Assembly: GCA_013397435.1 (NCBI GenBank)
Contig: VZRG01000164.1
Coordinates: 763,042 to 827,041 of the forward strand
DNA length: 64,000 bases
DNA from: Erythrocercus mccallii
Taxonomy: Eukaryota > Chordata > Aves > Passeriformes > Dicruridae
Reading direction: 5' to 3'
In this document: positions 1 through 14,100 of the stretch, in pieces
Layout: the number at the start of each line of letters is the position of its first letter
How positions within the stretch are numbered: position 1 is the stretch's first letter
Position numbers and translations under genes: made by a program
The notes under the pieces: model-generated
Databases searched by the model: none
Seen by the model: only the letters and a program-made list of their open reading frames with translations
Told to the model about the DNA's origin: nothing

Positions 1-2003
1 CCAGTTACTGCTGATGGGTAGATGAGTTTTTACATCATCTTTCATTACAGTATGACTACCTTTTCAATTCAACTTCACAAGTTACAGATATGATAAAGTT
101 ATTTCTTCCTTTTAATTTTTCCTTTCAGACAGAAATCCATGTCCACAGTTGACAATTACTTTATTACCTTTTTTATTATAGAAGTAATTTTTTTAAATCC
201 ACTTCAATGTCTTTCTGAAAAAAAGTCCACATATTTTACCCTAAAACATTCTTTATCTGATAATATTTCAATGTCACTGAACTACTTTGTTGTCGATAAT
301 CATGAAAAAATATCCAGAGGGATGGACTCTTTTGGAAATAGAAGAGCACATTTAAGGAGGGAAGTGTATGAGCAATATATGCACTTCAGTGGAGCACTTA
401 TTCAATAGCACAAGTTTGGCCACCATAGAAAGGAAGTAAAAAATAATCAACAATTAAAACTTAGTGGAAAGTATAAAAAAATCAAGTTAAACATGAAAAA
501 ATAAAGGACACTTACACTTTTACTAGTCTTCAAAATTAAAAAAAAAGTAACGGAGACAGAAGAGCCCTTGAAATCAAAAATGTAATTTATTAATAAAAGA
601 AACAGGCATTGATTATTTTAATCCTCCACAAATTATTAGGTGACCAAAAAGCCCCAGCAATTTCACAAGAAAAAAGGATTTAGTAAAACATTAGAAAATA
701 AAGACTGTGTCAAAGAAAGTGATCAAAAAAGGTTAGAACTAAAAATAACAAAAATTCCAAGGTTAAATCTATGGTATATTATGGGATAATAGGGGTGGCC
801 ATCAAGCAAAGCTTAAAACTGTGAGCAGATGGCCCTCTGCTGTTCCATTTGTTCCTTTGCAAACTTTTTTAAGCAGCTTGAGAGGTTCTTCTATCAAATA
901 AGGAACTTTGGGATTTTAGTCCAAAAAAATATTTCATTTGCTGGAAGGAAAGTCTGACACAAACAGAGCTAGTTTAAGAAAAGCAGAAAAAAATGCAAGT
1001 GTCTGATGAAGTCACTATTCATTGTGGCAGCCAAAGAGCTACCCCAAAAACAGAGGCTCAAAACCAAAACTGATAGACACACCAGAACAGCATTTTTCAA
1101 CATGTCTCTATCACACAGATTAGAAGAGCTTGAAAAAGATAACACTAAGGAAAATAGTACTTAGGGCAATGTCTGCTCTGTACTCTAGCAAAAAAACCAC
1201 ATTGCACTGTTTACCGCTGCAGGATCTTTTAGGGGTTTGCAACTTTAAACCAGATTCAATCCTCAGTTATCCACAAAGGACAACAAACCCAAAAGGTAAT
1301 GCCATGAGGGGTCAGCAGGTCTTCCTATGGAATTGGAACCTGCTCAGAGACAGAAATCTTTCTGGTGATTCATTTAACACTAGATCCACCACTATGTTGG
1401 CTGTGTAGATGTGCATACAGCAACTGCTCTCAAAGGCAGGACAAAATAAATACCCTCACTCACACCTCATGTCACCTTTTTTTATTTAAATGTCAAGCAG
1501 AACTATCATACAAACCCCTTAGGTGACACGAACAGAAACACACAGCAGATACAAGAACTGCATAGGCTGTCTTGAACTCATATTATTTAAAGAAAGTAAA
1601 GCTATTGTAAACAAAATAACAATCTGCTCTTAAAAAAATAAAATAAACCAATGAAAAAACTAGAAACACTTAGCAAAAAAGGCCTGGCTAGCTATCTCCA
1701 AATCACAGATAACAGAGGATAACGTTAGTCAGTTGACAAACACTGAAGTAACTTAGACTAGGATCTCATACATTAACAAAAAAAAAAAAAAAGAAATGAC
1801 AGAAACAACACATCAATAATCTCAGAATTACCAGACTACTTGAAAGAGACCAAATGAATCTTCATAGGGTTTATGGACTCTTCTCTGCATTCCCAACTTT
1901 CTAGGAAATCATTTCTATTATTGTGCCTCCTTACTAAGCACATATCCCCAGCTAATCACCTCACCAGGGGAATTAATTTCGCATATTGAAATCCTACACA
2001 TAC
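1..2003. other. ABCA13 intron, no exon seen
   Basis: AT-rich intron downstream of exon 18. I searched the minus strand for the next human block (starting around the conserved MVCKDQ segment) and saw nothing matching. Only short unrelated open frames are present. The next exon probably lies beyond the left edge. Confidence 0.6.
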
Positions 2004-2168
2004 CTGCTGCAATGCAGAGGTGTCAAGCACACCAATCTTTTGAATTCCTTGGAGGAAGACTGGAAGCTTTTCCATGACATGGTGGACCTTATTAAGAAGT
2101 GAACTGATACTAGAAACCACATCCAGTAGCGTATTTAACATACTGCCTATCTCAGGTGGTATCTGGAC
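2004..2168 (-). CDS. ABCA13: ABCA13 exon 18 (last in window)
   Basis: Donor GTATGTG, phase 0 to phase 0, 55 codons if the outer acceptor TTTTCCAAG is used. It encodes [20 protein letters not shown] and continues to LDTSALQQ. It matches human LMPSEANGLLNSLLDIVSSL...LETLDFQQ. A second in-frame acceptor (GTCCAG) six bases in would drop the first two residues. Confidence 0.94.
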
Positions 2169-5100
2169 CTTGGAAAAGAAGGAAATAAAGCACAACGGGA
2201 AATTCCAGTTAGAAATAAATGTTAATCTTTCAATGAAACAATCAAAATTATTCAGTCTTTTTCTAAAACTGATTATACAATGTTCCTACAAACCATGTTT
2301 GACAAAACTCCTCTTGATATAACTCCCCAGTTACTCTCAGATTAAGCTGAAGTTCTCTGTAATGTAATGTTGGATCTGGTTTATGAAAAATCATAAATTA
2401 ATATTCAGAGAACATGTTTACACCTGCCAAGTTGAAGAGAGCTTTCCTACCCTACATGCTAATCTGTGACATTCTATTCTTTTAAAATTCAGTGTAAATG
2501 GAAACTTTTCCATCACCATTTTAAAAATATTCAATGCAACAATTTCATATTTTAAAAATAATTTGTAAGTTAAATGAAGTCTAGAAACCATTTTTATTGC
2601 TTAATATGACCCCTAAAATAACTAACTTCCCTGCTGCACTCTTCCTGCCTTTGAATTTTTCATGCCCAAAATAATTGTGTGCATTTTATTACCAATTTGA
2701 CCTAAGTTCAATTGGTTGTTTGCTATTTCCACTATTCAAATTCGTCATTATGGATTTTCTCTTTGTTCCCTTTGCTTTTGGGGATTAGTTAGATGATATG
2801 ATAATACAAACTGATTCATTGTTACCTGTCTACGCAAAATAATAAAACCACTATAATCTCATTGTATAGTTTCAGTTCTTCCTCTGATTATCTATTTTAT
2901 CCACCTTTGTCCTCCTACTATAATGTCTATGCTTGATCTTCTTCTCAATCTTCACCAGTTATTAAGTAGAAAAAAAAAAATTGAAAGACACCCATAAAAA
3001 GTCTTATTTGGCTAAAAAAAGTAGCATAACTTCCACTATAATTTAGGATGAGCTGACAGCATTTTTTACTCTTTCCTAGGACTTGATTAGGTTTCCATAG
3101 AGTTCAGTAGAAACACTCAGAATAAGCACCGGTTTATTTTCTTCTAATTTTATTCCCCTTCCAAGTTTGCAGATAATTCAGAAAGTAAAATCTTTTCTTT
3201 TCCCTCTGGTATCTTTACCTATTGTGGGAAACTGTCTTGTTTTTAAAATTCTATTTCTAACCTGCTTAACTGAGCATGCAGCATCCAGAATACAACCAGA
3301 CCCCTATGCGTTTAGAAAAAACCTTTCTTCCTCACAATGTTATATTTCAGCTATTCATGCTTACATTTTATGTTCTGTCGATGACCTACCCCCAAAAGAA
3401 CTTAACTAAATGTCTTCTAGCTATCCTATTCAATAATTCTGGTCTTACAGATAAAACCATTATCTTACTGAATACCCATACTACATTCCAGATGATCTGC
3501 AGTTGTACAGATAATACAGTTGTGCTACAGACATTTGCATCCATAGTACTATGAATTCTTCCTAGAAAATACTTTTTTCATTCTTGTGATGTGTTATCCT
3601 ATGCTGGTTTCTGCACAAATGTCAGATCAGTCTTCCATTTTTACAAATAATGAAGTGACTAATTGAATGAAACGCAAGCTCTGCTAAAGATTAATAAAAC
3701 TATGTCTTTGACCTCCTGTGTTTTCTGCAAAGCTTTCATAATTAACTACTCAGTGATAATACTCCTGAGGAAGCATCTATCAGCCACATTCTTCAACTGT
3801 TATATTTTGGGGAGCCAAACAAAGACAAAAAATGCCATATGTTTGGTTTCATAGAGAAAGAACATCTGAAGAAATAATAGAATTATTAATCTATCTACCT
3901 GTATGTTTCATACTACCTTCAACCATCTTACCTTGTAAATGATGTGACGTACATTCAAATTTTGTATGATCAATACAAACATGGTATACAAGTCCAGTGC
4001 TGGTAAAGAACATAATTCTTCCACTACCAGGGAAGTTCTGTTGTTTTCAGGCAGCTTTAGGAGCAGGCTAAGTACTTCTTCATCACACCTTCCACTTAAA
4101 GCTACCACAAAGGCACTGTAAAGAACCTATCACAACATAGGTGTATTAAAAATTTTTCTCCCTGAAATGCATCACCTTTTTTTATAGCCAATAAAGTGAA
4201 AATTTGTGTCACAGTAACACGACAATTTGCAGGCACCAACAGACCTGAAATAATAAACCATACAGCTTTATATCAGATTGCTATGTTCTTACTTTGTACT
4301 CCTTGTACATATAAAAAGATGAAGTATATTTCTTATAAGGATTTGCTTTCATTTTTCACTGTTCAATCATTCATTCTTGAGCATTCATGACATAAGCAGG
4401 TATATTTACAATGCTGAGCATACTCCTTCCAGCAGATATACACCTCTGCTGCAGAAATACCTGAAGATCAAAATCTAGGCGTGTGAATCATTGACATCAA
4501 ACAATATGGTCCTTCTTTCAAAGGACACACAAATTTAACACATGGCGATGCCTATATGACACAACGTCTACTCTGAGCCAGCTCACATTTCTCAGTTAAA
4601 CACTGCTTTAAAGTATTATTTAATAGCAGCTGAAGGGACAAATGACTTTGGGTGAGACTATAATAAAACCATCTTGGATAACGGTGAGTAATTAAAGTCC
4701 AGATATCTCAGGAGCTCTTGGCTACCCATTCTCAACAAGTCCAGAAAAGCTACAAGTTTTTTAGGAGCCTGTAGGAGCCATTGTACTGCTTAGGACAAAA
4801 CCTGCCTCTACACCCTCCACTGAGTGCATCTCTTGCTGCTATCAATCAGGGAGAGAATCTGCAAGACAGTCAGGATATGCAATTTAGCTCTTTAATTCCT
4901 ATGAACATTTTATTTTGTTGTTTTGATTTTTATTCTGGAATAGAATTTTGCCTTTGTGATTCCACAAGGTTTTCTATATATTTAAAGAATCACTTTTTTG
5001 TATGTGTGTTCAAGGAACAGAATATAAACATAATTCCATGAGCAGCTTAAGATGAAACTGATTCGGACTTCTTGCTGGGGAAGAAATTTGACTGTGATGC

Positions 5101-8100
5101 AATTTGAAATTTATTTCAAATTTGTCTCACATGAATAATATCATTGCAGTACAGTTTAAACACATTCTATGTTTCATCGCCTAGGTTAAGTTCCTCTGAA
5201 CTTTCTGAGTACCAGAGCTAATCCAAACTCCTGCATTCAGTAAAAGAATGCTTACAGTCTTCAGGTTACAGGTTTTAAGCTATTTCTAATCACTCCATCA
5301 CATGACAATGAGCACAGCCAGCACATAACATCGTGGCAGAAATTACGGGTAAGTACAATAAGCACAAAAAATTCCCAGGCTTACTGATCCAGAGGCAAGC
5401 AGTGTAGTAGCATATGATCACAGAAATATAAGGCTATAATGGGCCTATAGCTATCATTAGGTTATCAGACAGTGGCTGTATAGACAATAAACATAATGAG
5501 CATGCCTAAAATATAGTTCTAAAAAGTACTAATGTAGCTTTCATAATCAGTAAGAGACAGAGGCTTTTAATGCTCCAGCTGGACTGGGGGAGGATTTAAG
5601 CACTAAGCAAACAAAAAAATTCTGTATAGTTATCCATATGTGAGACGTGTGTATATCTGAGCTTTACATATGACTGGCAAAAAGTAAGGATGGAAAGTAA
5701 CTTGACAATTTAGCCAATTAGCATTATTTTTCCAAAGGATCAAAGGTGCACTGAATCCCATTTAACTGAATTGCCTTCAGATGACTTCTCTCATTACCAT
5801 TTAGTGGTATCACAGTAACAAGCTAACAATAAAGGCAGTCACGCTGCCACAGAGGCAGAAGAACAAATCATCTGTAAGTAGTTATGACGGTCTGAACTGC
5901 CTTTTAATGCTGCTCTTCTCACGAACAGAGCTCGCGATGGTTTCTGCAAGCGGAGCATCACTGACACCCAGCGGCTGCTTGACTGAGCTGATCAACTTAC
6001 ACCAAACACCCTCAGCTCCTAACAGGCACTCGCAGCAGAGAGAGCCTATTAGTCAGCTGGCATTTCTCATGGTCTCAACTGATCACTGGGATCACAGGAA
6101 AAAGCAACGGTAACACTCATTACCTCAGAATCCCTCAGAAATCCTACAATACTCAAGAGTCAACAACTCAAAGTGAAAGTAAAACAAGACAGTGGAAAGA
6201 TAATGTAAGAACACTGTAAGAACAGTGAGCAACACACAAAGGAATTTAAAAAATATATACATAAGACAACTCCATAGTGCAAGGAGTGGAGGTGGAAAGG
6301 CACAGTATGACATCTTCAGAAACCCTCATCCTTTCTACAATAGTCAGATAGAAAAGTTCCAACTGTGTCGGCACAAGAGAGTAAAATGCTGCTGAAAGTA
6401 ATGAAGCAGTGCCATTTAGACCAGAGGAATAGTGCTACTATAAATTGTTCTCTTAATGCATCACAATATTACTTTAAAGTCCTAAACCTCCCAAAGTATT
6501 TCACATGGAAGTGATAAGTGAAAATATAAGATTCCAAACAAACAACATGACTTGTTTTGCTTCATCTAGGACACCATGATAGAGGTTGGCCCACTAATTT
6601 GACACCTCTTTTTTGATCTTTTACCTCTGAATGAGAGATACTGGCTTCCAAGAGGCTATTGACAGTTTCTTCAGAAATATTGACAGAAGAACCAAATTCC
6701 AGCCTCAACTGAGTAATATTCTGCACAAAATCTTTGATTTTCACATCTGGAAGAGAAAGAAAATAGTACCAAGAGGAGCAATTTGATTAGATTTCCTACA
6801 GATTGTATCCTTTTCATTCAATTCACTGTGTCTGAAAATACTGCCTTAAGTCAATAGTCTCCATAAACAGTGTCCCTTTGAATGTGAAAGAACAAAGAAA
6901 CAGTTATTGTCCTACAAAAGTACACTAGAGTGACTTATACAAAAAGTGAAGAAAACTGGATCTCACCATTCTTAAGATTAAAATTGCTGAGGAAAGCTGC
7001 CGCTGGATTTCCTGATAACTGTAGCTCCAAATTTTCAGTCACCCTGGAATGATAATCTTCATTTCACAAGTCATCAGAACCAAGTCACCGGCATTTTGAT
7101 GTGCAAAGACTAACACAAATGGTGAAACAGAACTAAAAGAGGCAACAGGGCCCCATTATGGTCTGTGTGCATACACTGTGCATGCAGCCAGCACCTCTGC
7201 AAATCTCATGTGGTATTTATATGGTGCAGTGGTCATCATATTTCATGCCTAAATGAGACTTTATATAGAGATACATATGTATATCTCTACATATAGATGT
7301 ATGTAGAGATAGATTCCCATAATGACTAAGGGCCCTAGCAAACTAGCTTGTGGAGAAGGACAGGTCTAGCAATATCTCACTTTCATATTTCTTACTGAAC
7401 ACATATTTTTAAAACCTAGAAATACAATTCACTGCAGTTCAGGATGAAAAAAAAAGTCTATCTAATTATAATTTAAGTAATAAGGAGTATGCACATATTA
7501 GATAAGATTTTCTCTTCAAAACTGGACATGAGCCCACGGTATTTAGGAACAGCATCTAGGCTCAAGTTCTTCTGCATTATTACTGTAATTCACAGACACC
7601 ATTCAAGCCTGTTACGGAAACAATCCAACAGTCAAACTAGTATAGCAATAATTATAACAATGTCTATTTCTACCTGATTGCAAATTTGAAATACTCTGTA
7701 GTATCGGCTTTACTTAAAATCTAATTTTTTCCCTATGCAAATAACTACTATCAGAAGTTGTTTGGAGTTCAATCCCATGAGTTTCCAATCACCGTATTGT
7801 GTTTCTAACTCTTTGAACTGCTGAACTGATCTGAATGCTTAACATTTCACCAAAAAAAGATATTCAGCTACTAGAGAAAAAGCTGTATCAAAAGAGGTAG
7901 AAATAAAAAGTTTGGATATCAAAATTTTTACCAAACTGAAGCCACAGGAAATTGAAAATTTTCTTAGTTGTGAGCCAAAGCATTCAGCTGCTGGAGCAGC
8001 AAGATCTGCTGCAAGTGCTCGGCAAAAAATGTAAAGGTTTTTAGAAATATTCCGTTATTCTAAATAACTTAAATAATTTGTACATTTTATCCACTCAGTT

Positions 8101-11100
8101 TTTAGTTAAATGAACAAAACTTAAAAAGACAGTACTTATTCCATAATTCCTTAATTTAGAACACAAACATATGCACAGAATAACATCACCAATGATGAAG
8201 AACAATCATTGTTCTGTTTTATCAAAATGTGAAAGGCTTTACATTTGCAGTCGTCTCTGGATGTTCCCTAACATTAGCTGGCATTCACAGCTGTCACTGC
8301 TGGTATTCTGCAAGGCTCCCACGAAGCTCTCCAAAGCATTAGAAAGTTTTTGGTTTATATATGCCATACTCTCACAATCCCCATTTTTGAAAGCAGGCAA
8401 ATATCTTCCAACATCCTGCAGAACACAGTGATCACATGGTTAGTAAATTCATGAGATTGTGTTATAGTTTGAAGTAGCAGCTCTCGGCAATGAGATGATT
8501 CATATTTTCAAGTGAGAATATGGGTAAGGTAATAGTCTCTTAGTCATTGTATGATTAACTGAAATTGGATTATAATTAAATGTTTTCAAGAACCAAGGAA
8601 TTTTCAAATATTTGACTTTTGGAAACAACCAGATTGGGAATTTGAACCAGCCTGTCAAGGAGAGTCATCCACTAATAGAAATGACAACCTTTTAAAATTT
8701 GTTTCAAAATTAAATGAGCTGTTCTTTTTCTTTTTTATTTTAGTCTGACCATTTTTATCTTTTTCCAAAATAAGTGTTTTGAACATCATTTTCCATTCAA
8801 CAAACCAAAATATCTGGATCCTCACAGCCAACGTTTTTAATGCATTATGCTCTGTATAGTATACACTTTTATATTTTCTCCTGAATATTTACAATTTTCA
8901 TTTTGCAAAGCTTTTTTAGTATTTGCAGAAGTAGGTCATAGAAGGGTGGTGGCTATACAAATGTATTTGGCCTGAAAAAGTCTGCTTTGAGATATGAGTG
9001 ATGCCACTTGTCATCTGTCTAACACATTGCTGTTCATATCAGAAAAATGTCCAGGTAAACAAAGCAGCAGAGCTATTTAGTAAAGAGAAGAAAAATTCTA
9101 TGCTAAAAAGCATGACTTTAGTATTTTGTTTGTGTACACATGGGTGTGCTACCCAAAGGCCTGCTTCCAACTCTGGGTGAGTCTCTATATGCCAAATATT
9201 ACTCTCATCTGCTGGTAATTTCGTGTAAAGAAAAACAGGCTGAACCCAACTGGTAATCAAAACTGCTATTTTAACTGGAATTATTCTGGCCAAAAAGTTT
9301 ATTTGTTTCTAGTTTAAGTTTACAAATGTTCCAAAAGTATAAATACTGCTACAAAAGTATAAATGTACTATAACTCATAAAATCAGCAGAATAATAGAAT
9401 TTAAAGAAATTAAAAATGGGCTGCTGTTTTACATTGATTGACAATCCAATTATCCTAGTTATAGGACTTCTAATAATTCAAAGCCATACTTGCAGCTTGT
9501 AAAGCTTACCAATGTTTATTTAAGGAATTTCTTCTGGATATCGCTATCAAAATTATCAGAGGGATACCTATTTAAACCTCAGGTTTGTATAGCCACTGTG
9601 GGGACTTGTCATTCAGACAGTAGGGGGAAAAAAAGGAAACTTTCATCAGTTTCCAAAGTTTAATGCATGTAGTGAAGTCCACTTGTAGGTGAGGGAATCG
9701 TTCAGACCTGATAATGATCTTGAACCACAGCAATCCCTTCAAAGACAGAGAGGAACAAGTGACTCGTTAATCCATCTTTACACTTTGTAATGGCACAGAA
9801 AATGTTGCTAAAGACAATGGGTTCTTCTGTAAGAGAAGATGTCCAGATTTAATCAGATTAAAAAAAAAAAAAAACAAAAAACCCAACAAATCTTGAAATC
9901 AAATTTAAAGTTAGCCAACTAATAAGGGAGAGAATTTTTTTAAAAAGCAAGGAACGTCTGATGTGTTAAGGTACAGAGAAATATTTCTAACTAAATTTAT
10001 GTATCATTTCAGAGTTTGATTCAATTTCAGTTACTCTTCTCCATTACATTTTCCTGATCAATATTAAGAACATCCCTACCTGCTAGAGAACCAGATAAGT
10101 AAATTTCATATTTACTCTTCACAAGCAAGAAGCATAACTGTGAGAAGCTGTGTATATTAACCACATCTACCTTTTCCTCGGGCAGGCTTCCCTGATGCTA
10201 TTCCCCTGTGGGAACACCTGGTTGATACCAGCCCTCCAATGAGCAGTAACTTTCAAACCCAAAATACAAGGGGAGCGAAACAGCATTGCATAAGCATTTT
10301 CCATATCTTGGGATAATGAACCCATATAGGGAGACAGTATTATTGCCCTGGTCATCCATGGAGGCCATTTCTACCCATGCTTGCAGACACCATATCCTTG
10401 GAAAAAGCCTCCTTTCTGCTCTCTGCAGTGGGTTTGTACATGGGGTAGTAGTAAAGGAATTTGACTTGACTGCTGAATTCTCATTTAATACCAAGGTAAT
10501 TTTTTCAAATATGGATGTTGTTTTTCCCTTAAGTTTGGTTCTTAAGTTAAGTAGAAAGAATTAAACACTGCTTCTAAAATAAGAAAACTTTGATCTTGCT
10601 CATAAAAATAATACCATACAATTCCTCAAAGCAAACCAAATCAAGCAGTTTTCATCTTTTCTCATTAGGTTTCATAATGTTTTCTATAACAAATGAAACA
10701 TTATGAAACATTCCCACAAACAGAGGATTGAAATGAGAATGAGAGAAATTCAGTTCCCTTATCTCAGTTCTCTCAGTAAATAGACTGTTCTTCAGAGGCC
10801 AACAGAACACAGGTGCCTGGCTACACACAACCAGTATCACTTATCCTAGCTCAGCACCACTACTGTTTTACTCTTCAGAACTACATTATCACAGGAGAGT
10901 GGAGAAGACAGTCAAAACTGTGTTGTAATCACATCTTACACTCTTTTGGAAATTAATTTGGCATAAGATAAGATCTCATCCCTTGCTCTAGAAGGGCAGG
11001 TTAATGCCTCCTAATTGCTCTTTGCAAAGAATTTTGGGCATAGTTGGCTGAAATATGAGGTTCGAAAAGTACTGGCTTTTGTTTTCCAAAGAAAACATAG

Positions 11101-14100
11101 TACAAAATTATATTTGGGTCAATATAAAGCCTTTCTTAAAGTGCAAAACTTGGGAGCATATACATAAGGAATAAAACAATGTAACACATTCAAATTTGAA
11201 CAATTTGTTGAAGGTGAAATTTTTCAGCTACAAGTAGCCAATTCACTGACGTGACATGACCAGAAGTGGGAGATGCTACTTCCTTTAAATACTTGCCCCA
11301 TTTTTCCTTACTGTCCACTACATGCTGCCCTGTGGCAAGTCTGGCTCATTGCAAAAAAAAAACAACCCTATGACTTAATTCAGCTCACAAGCTGAGGAGG
11401 AGCAGCACGATCTACTGCTTTCACTGGGATTTTACATCTACATGAACAATCCAGAAAGAAATCATCCCTTTGTATGATTTGCATCAGACTTTTTCCTGTG
11501 CCTCCATTGGTTTAATTTCTAGGCATCAGTATGTTTGCCTTGCTTGGCATCACCTAAACTTTTTTGTACAAAAGTCTGCTTAGAGTAAAGCCTTAACAAT
11601 ACTAGCACATGGGGACTCAGAGTCACTACTGTGGTAACCAACCTGAAAAGATTTTGAGAATATTCAAAATGGTAAATTGCAATTTCTGCAATAGTCTGAT
11701 GTTATCAGGATATAAATGTTCCTCAAGAATGTTGCAGATTTTAGATGCTCTGTAGAAACATCAATAAGAAAATGTTATTTTCATTCCAAGGGTACCACAG
11801 AAAAATTTCAAGAAATGACAATGCACAAATGCAATCTTCAATGAACCGCACAAGGAATTCAATATTAACAGTGATTACATTTGTTTGAATTATTTCAAAA
11901 TCAGAATATAATACTTCCATGTAAAAATATACCCTAGGACTACTAGAAAATATCTTCGCAAAATAAGAAAAATCATAATAGCTTCAGAAATACTGAGAGC
12001 CCATAGAATATGCTGACTTGATGGCAAAGAGCAGATAATCAGCATATAGGGAAAATAAACCACTTTTCTGGTATTTGCTTTTGATCTTTTTGAACAGATT
12101 AGGTTAATACTTGATCCTGATGGACAGTGGTTTCATGTATTTGCATAAAATCATAAAGATGATTTGCACAATCATAAAGATGTCACATCAGAGCATCAAC
12201 TTTACAATGCCATTTCTCAGCTGGTTTACATCAGTAGGACCAGTAGCTCCACCAGCAAGATACTCTAGAGCTGTTTGGAGCAACCAACCTGTGGGCTCAT
12301 CCAATATTGTTTAAATGCAACAACTTCAGTCTAGCAGCCTTTTTATTAAGTAAGCCATCAGTAAATCTGAAGCAGTTTCTTCTGCTTCTGGATTACATCT
12401 GATCTGAGTAATTAGGCAAAAATGATCATGGGCTCAAGATTCCTTAAGACACTGCATTTGTTAAACTGAAAAACTTAACACAATAACCCTAACATAAGAC
12501 ATTAACAAATTTAAGTTAAAGAAGCCTTATATAGCTATATTTCCTCCACATATGCCACAAAGAATTAGGCCCAAGCATTCCTTGACATTTAGCTCCATAG
12601 TCAAAAATGACTGTTGCCTGCCAATTAGTGGGGGTTCACTACTCAGATCTGCAAGGATTTTAAAACACAAATATCTTCAAATACTTGTTTCTATAATAAT
12701 TCCAAAGAAACCAATTCATATATCAATACATATGACTAAACATATATATCATAAACATAAACTAAACACAATAATCTGGTCCACACAATGTGTTATGTGT
12801 TCTGATACCAAATACAGTTGGTCTGAACAACAGAAGTTGGAACAAATCTTAAATGAAACACTAATTAACTTAATAAAAGTTTTGGTTGAGCTGTTCATTA
12901 ACATAGAGCCTGTCACTGTCAGCACACTTCCCAAAATGAGTATGTGGAAAACACTCACCTCAGTTCTGCCATTACATCCTTATGCAAATTCATTAGTAAG
13001 AGTTTTGTTTTATTCCTGTCATGTTCTGCAGTAGACTGAAATATTTGCATGATCTCTTGCATGATCTCCAGAGCTCTGCTTTGGGACTGAGTAGAAGTGT
13101 CTCTATATGGTGCATTATAAAAAAATGAATCAATGAAGTCAAAGTTGTGAAGCTCAGTATTATTTGTATGCAAAGCTTCTTCTACAACATCAAGATCAGC
13201 AATTATATGAAGGAGGTTGTTTAGCACAACTGAAAAAGCAGTGTGAGTGTTATTCAATTTTGCTCTGCCAAAGTGACTGTCACTAAACAACAAACTAGTG
13301 TAGTCCTTCTTATACTTATTTTGGAATAGCTCCAGAAAGGCAATAATATCTTTGACAGCCAGCAGTAGGTCATTTGATGAACTTTCATTAGTCATAAGGA
13401 GAATTAGAGCATGCATTATTTTAGAGTAATTTTTATTGTTACATTCACATGGAATGGTCTTCACAACGTCTTGTATACCTTCAAAATTTCTTGATATAGC
13501 ATCTAAAGATGATGTCTTAAATTGCTCTAGTAAAACATCAGGAGCCATTGAAGAAGACTGTCCAGTAGCAAACTTTAGTAATTGAGCCTCTTGATCTATC
13601 ACCACAAGTAAATGCCTAACACTAAAATTCAGCAATAAATTTTCTATGCTTGTAACGACAGGAAACCAGAAATTCTCAAAGTTGTCAGATATACTGATAT
13701 TCCTACTTAAAGCTGATATTGTCATAAGCATTGAGTGTGTCTGTTTTCCAACAGAGGGCAGTGTCATTAAAGGCTGAATTACAGAAAGAAAGGAAAGGAC
13801 AGCTTCAGTATTCAGGAGTCTAGAAACTTCACTGGTCATATTCTTAACATGAGTAAGAACACTCTTAAGAGATGTTCTTGTCTCTCTTTTCTGGCTTAGG
13901 CCATAAAGATTATCCAGCTGTTCAAGAAGACTTTTGGCCATCTCGATTTCTGACACTGAAATGCTGCCCAGAGTTTCTACAATTTGTAAAGCCATTTGTC
14001 TCTTTGGTGTGGAGGAACAATTGACTGCATGTGTATTATTCACCTGCAGTGGCACAGCATAAAGGGATAGCTCATTCCAAAAATCTAGCAGCTCTTTGAG

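Larger units (their letters stand above)
9737..12958. other. ABCA13 intronic region after the giant exon
   Basis: About 3.2 kb in which a counterpart of human exon 18 (about 1.7 kb) would be expected. No long minus-strand open frame is present. It holds one tentative exon at 11554-11642 and a perfect inverted repeat. Plus-strand open frames here have no recognisable family. Confidence 0.6.

Noticed and set aside
9039..9293. 84-codon minus frame with HKQN and VMLFSI loosely resembling human ABCA13 CKQNGIRHLILSAI
   Set aside because: It lies downstream of the QDHYQ microexon, the wrong order, and has no good donor.
10080..10137. 58-base exon-like stretch reading [19 protein letters not shown] with AG and GT ends
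   Set aside because: Needs phase 0 in, which does not follow from the giant exon or the tentative exon 12; similarity to human LCATLSCKQN is too slight.
12540..12653. Open minus-strand stretch after CCTTGCAG reading [18 protein letters not shown]
   Set aside because: Wrong phase for the giant exon, no convincing donor, no match to human sequence.
12552..13034. 160-codon plus-strand open frame
   Set aside because: Overlaps the 3' end of the giant ABCA13 exon antisense; no family, no splice logic.
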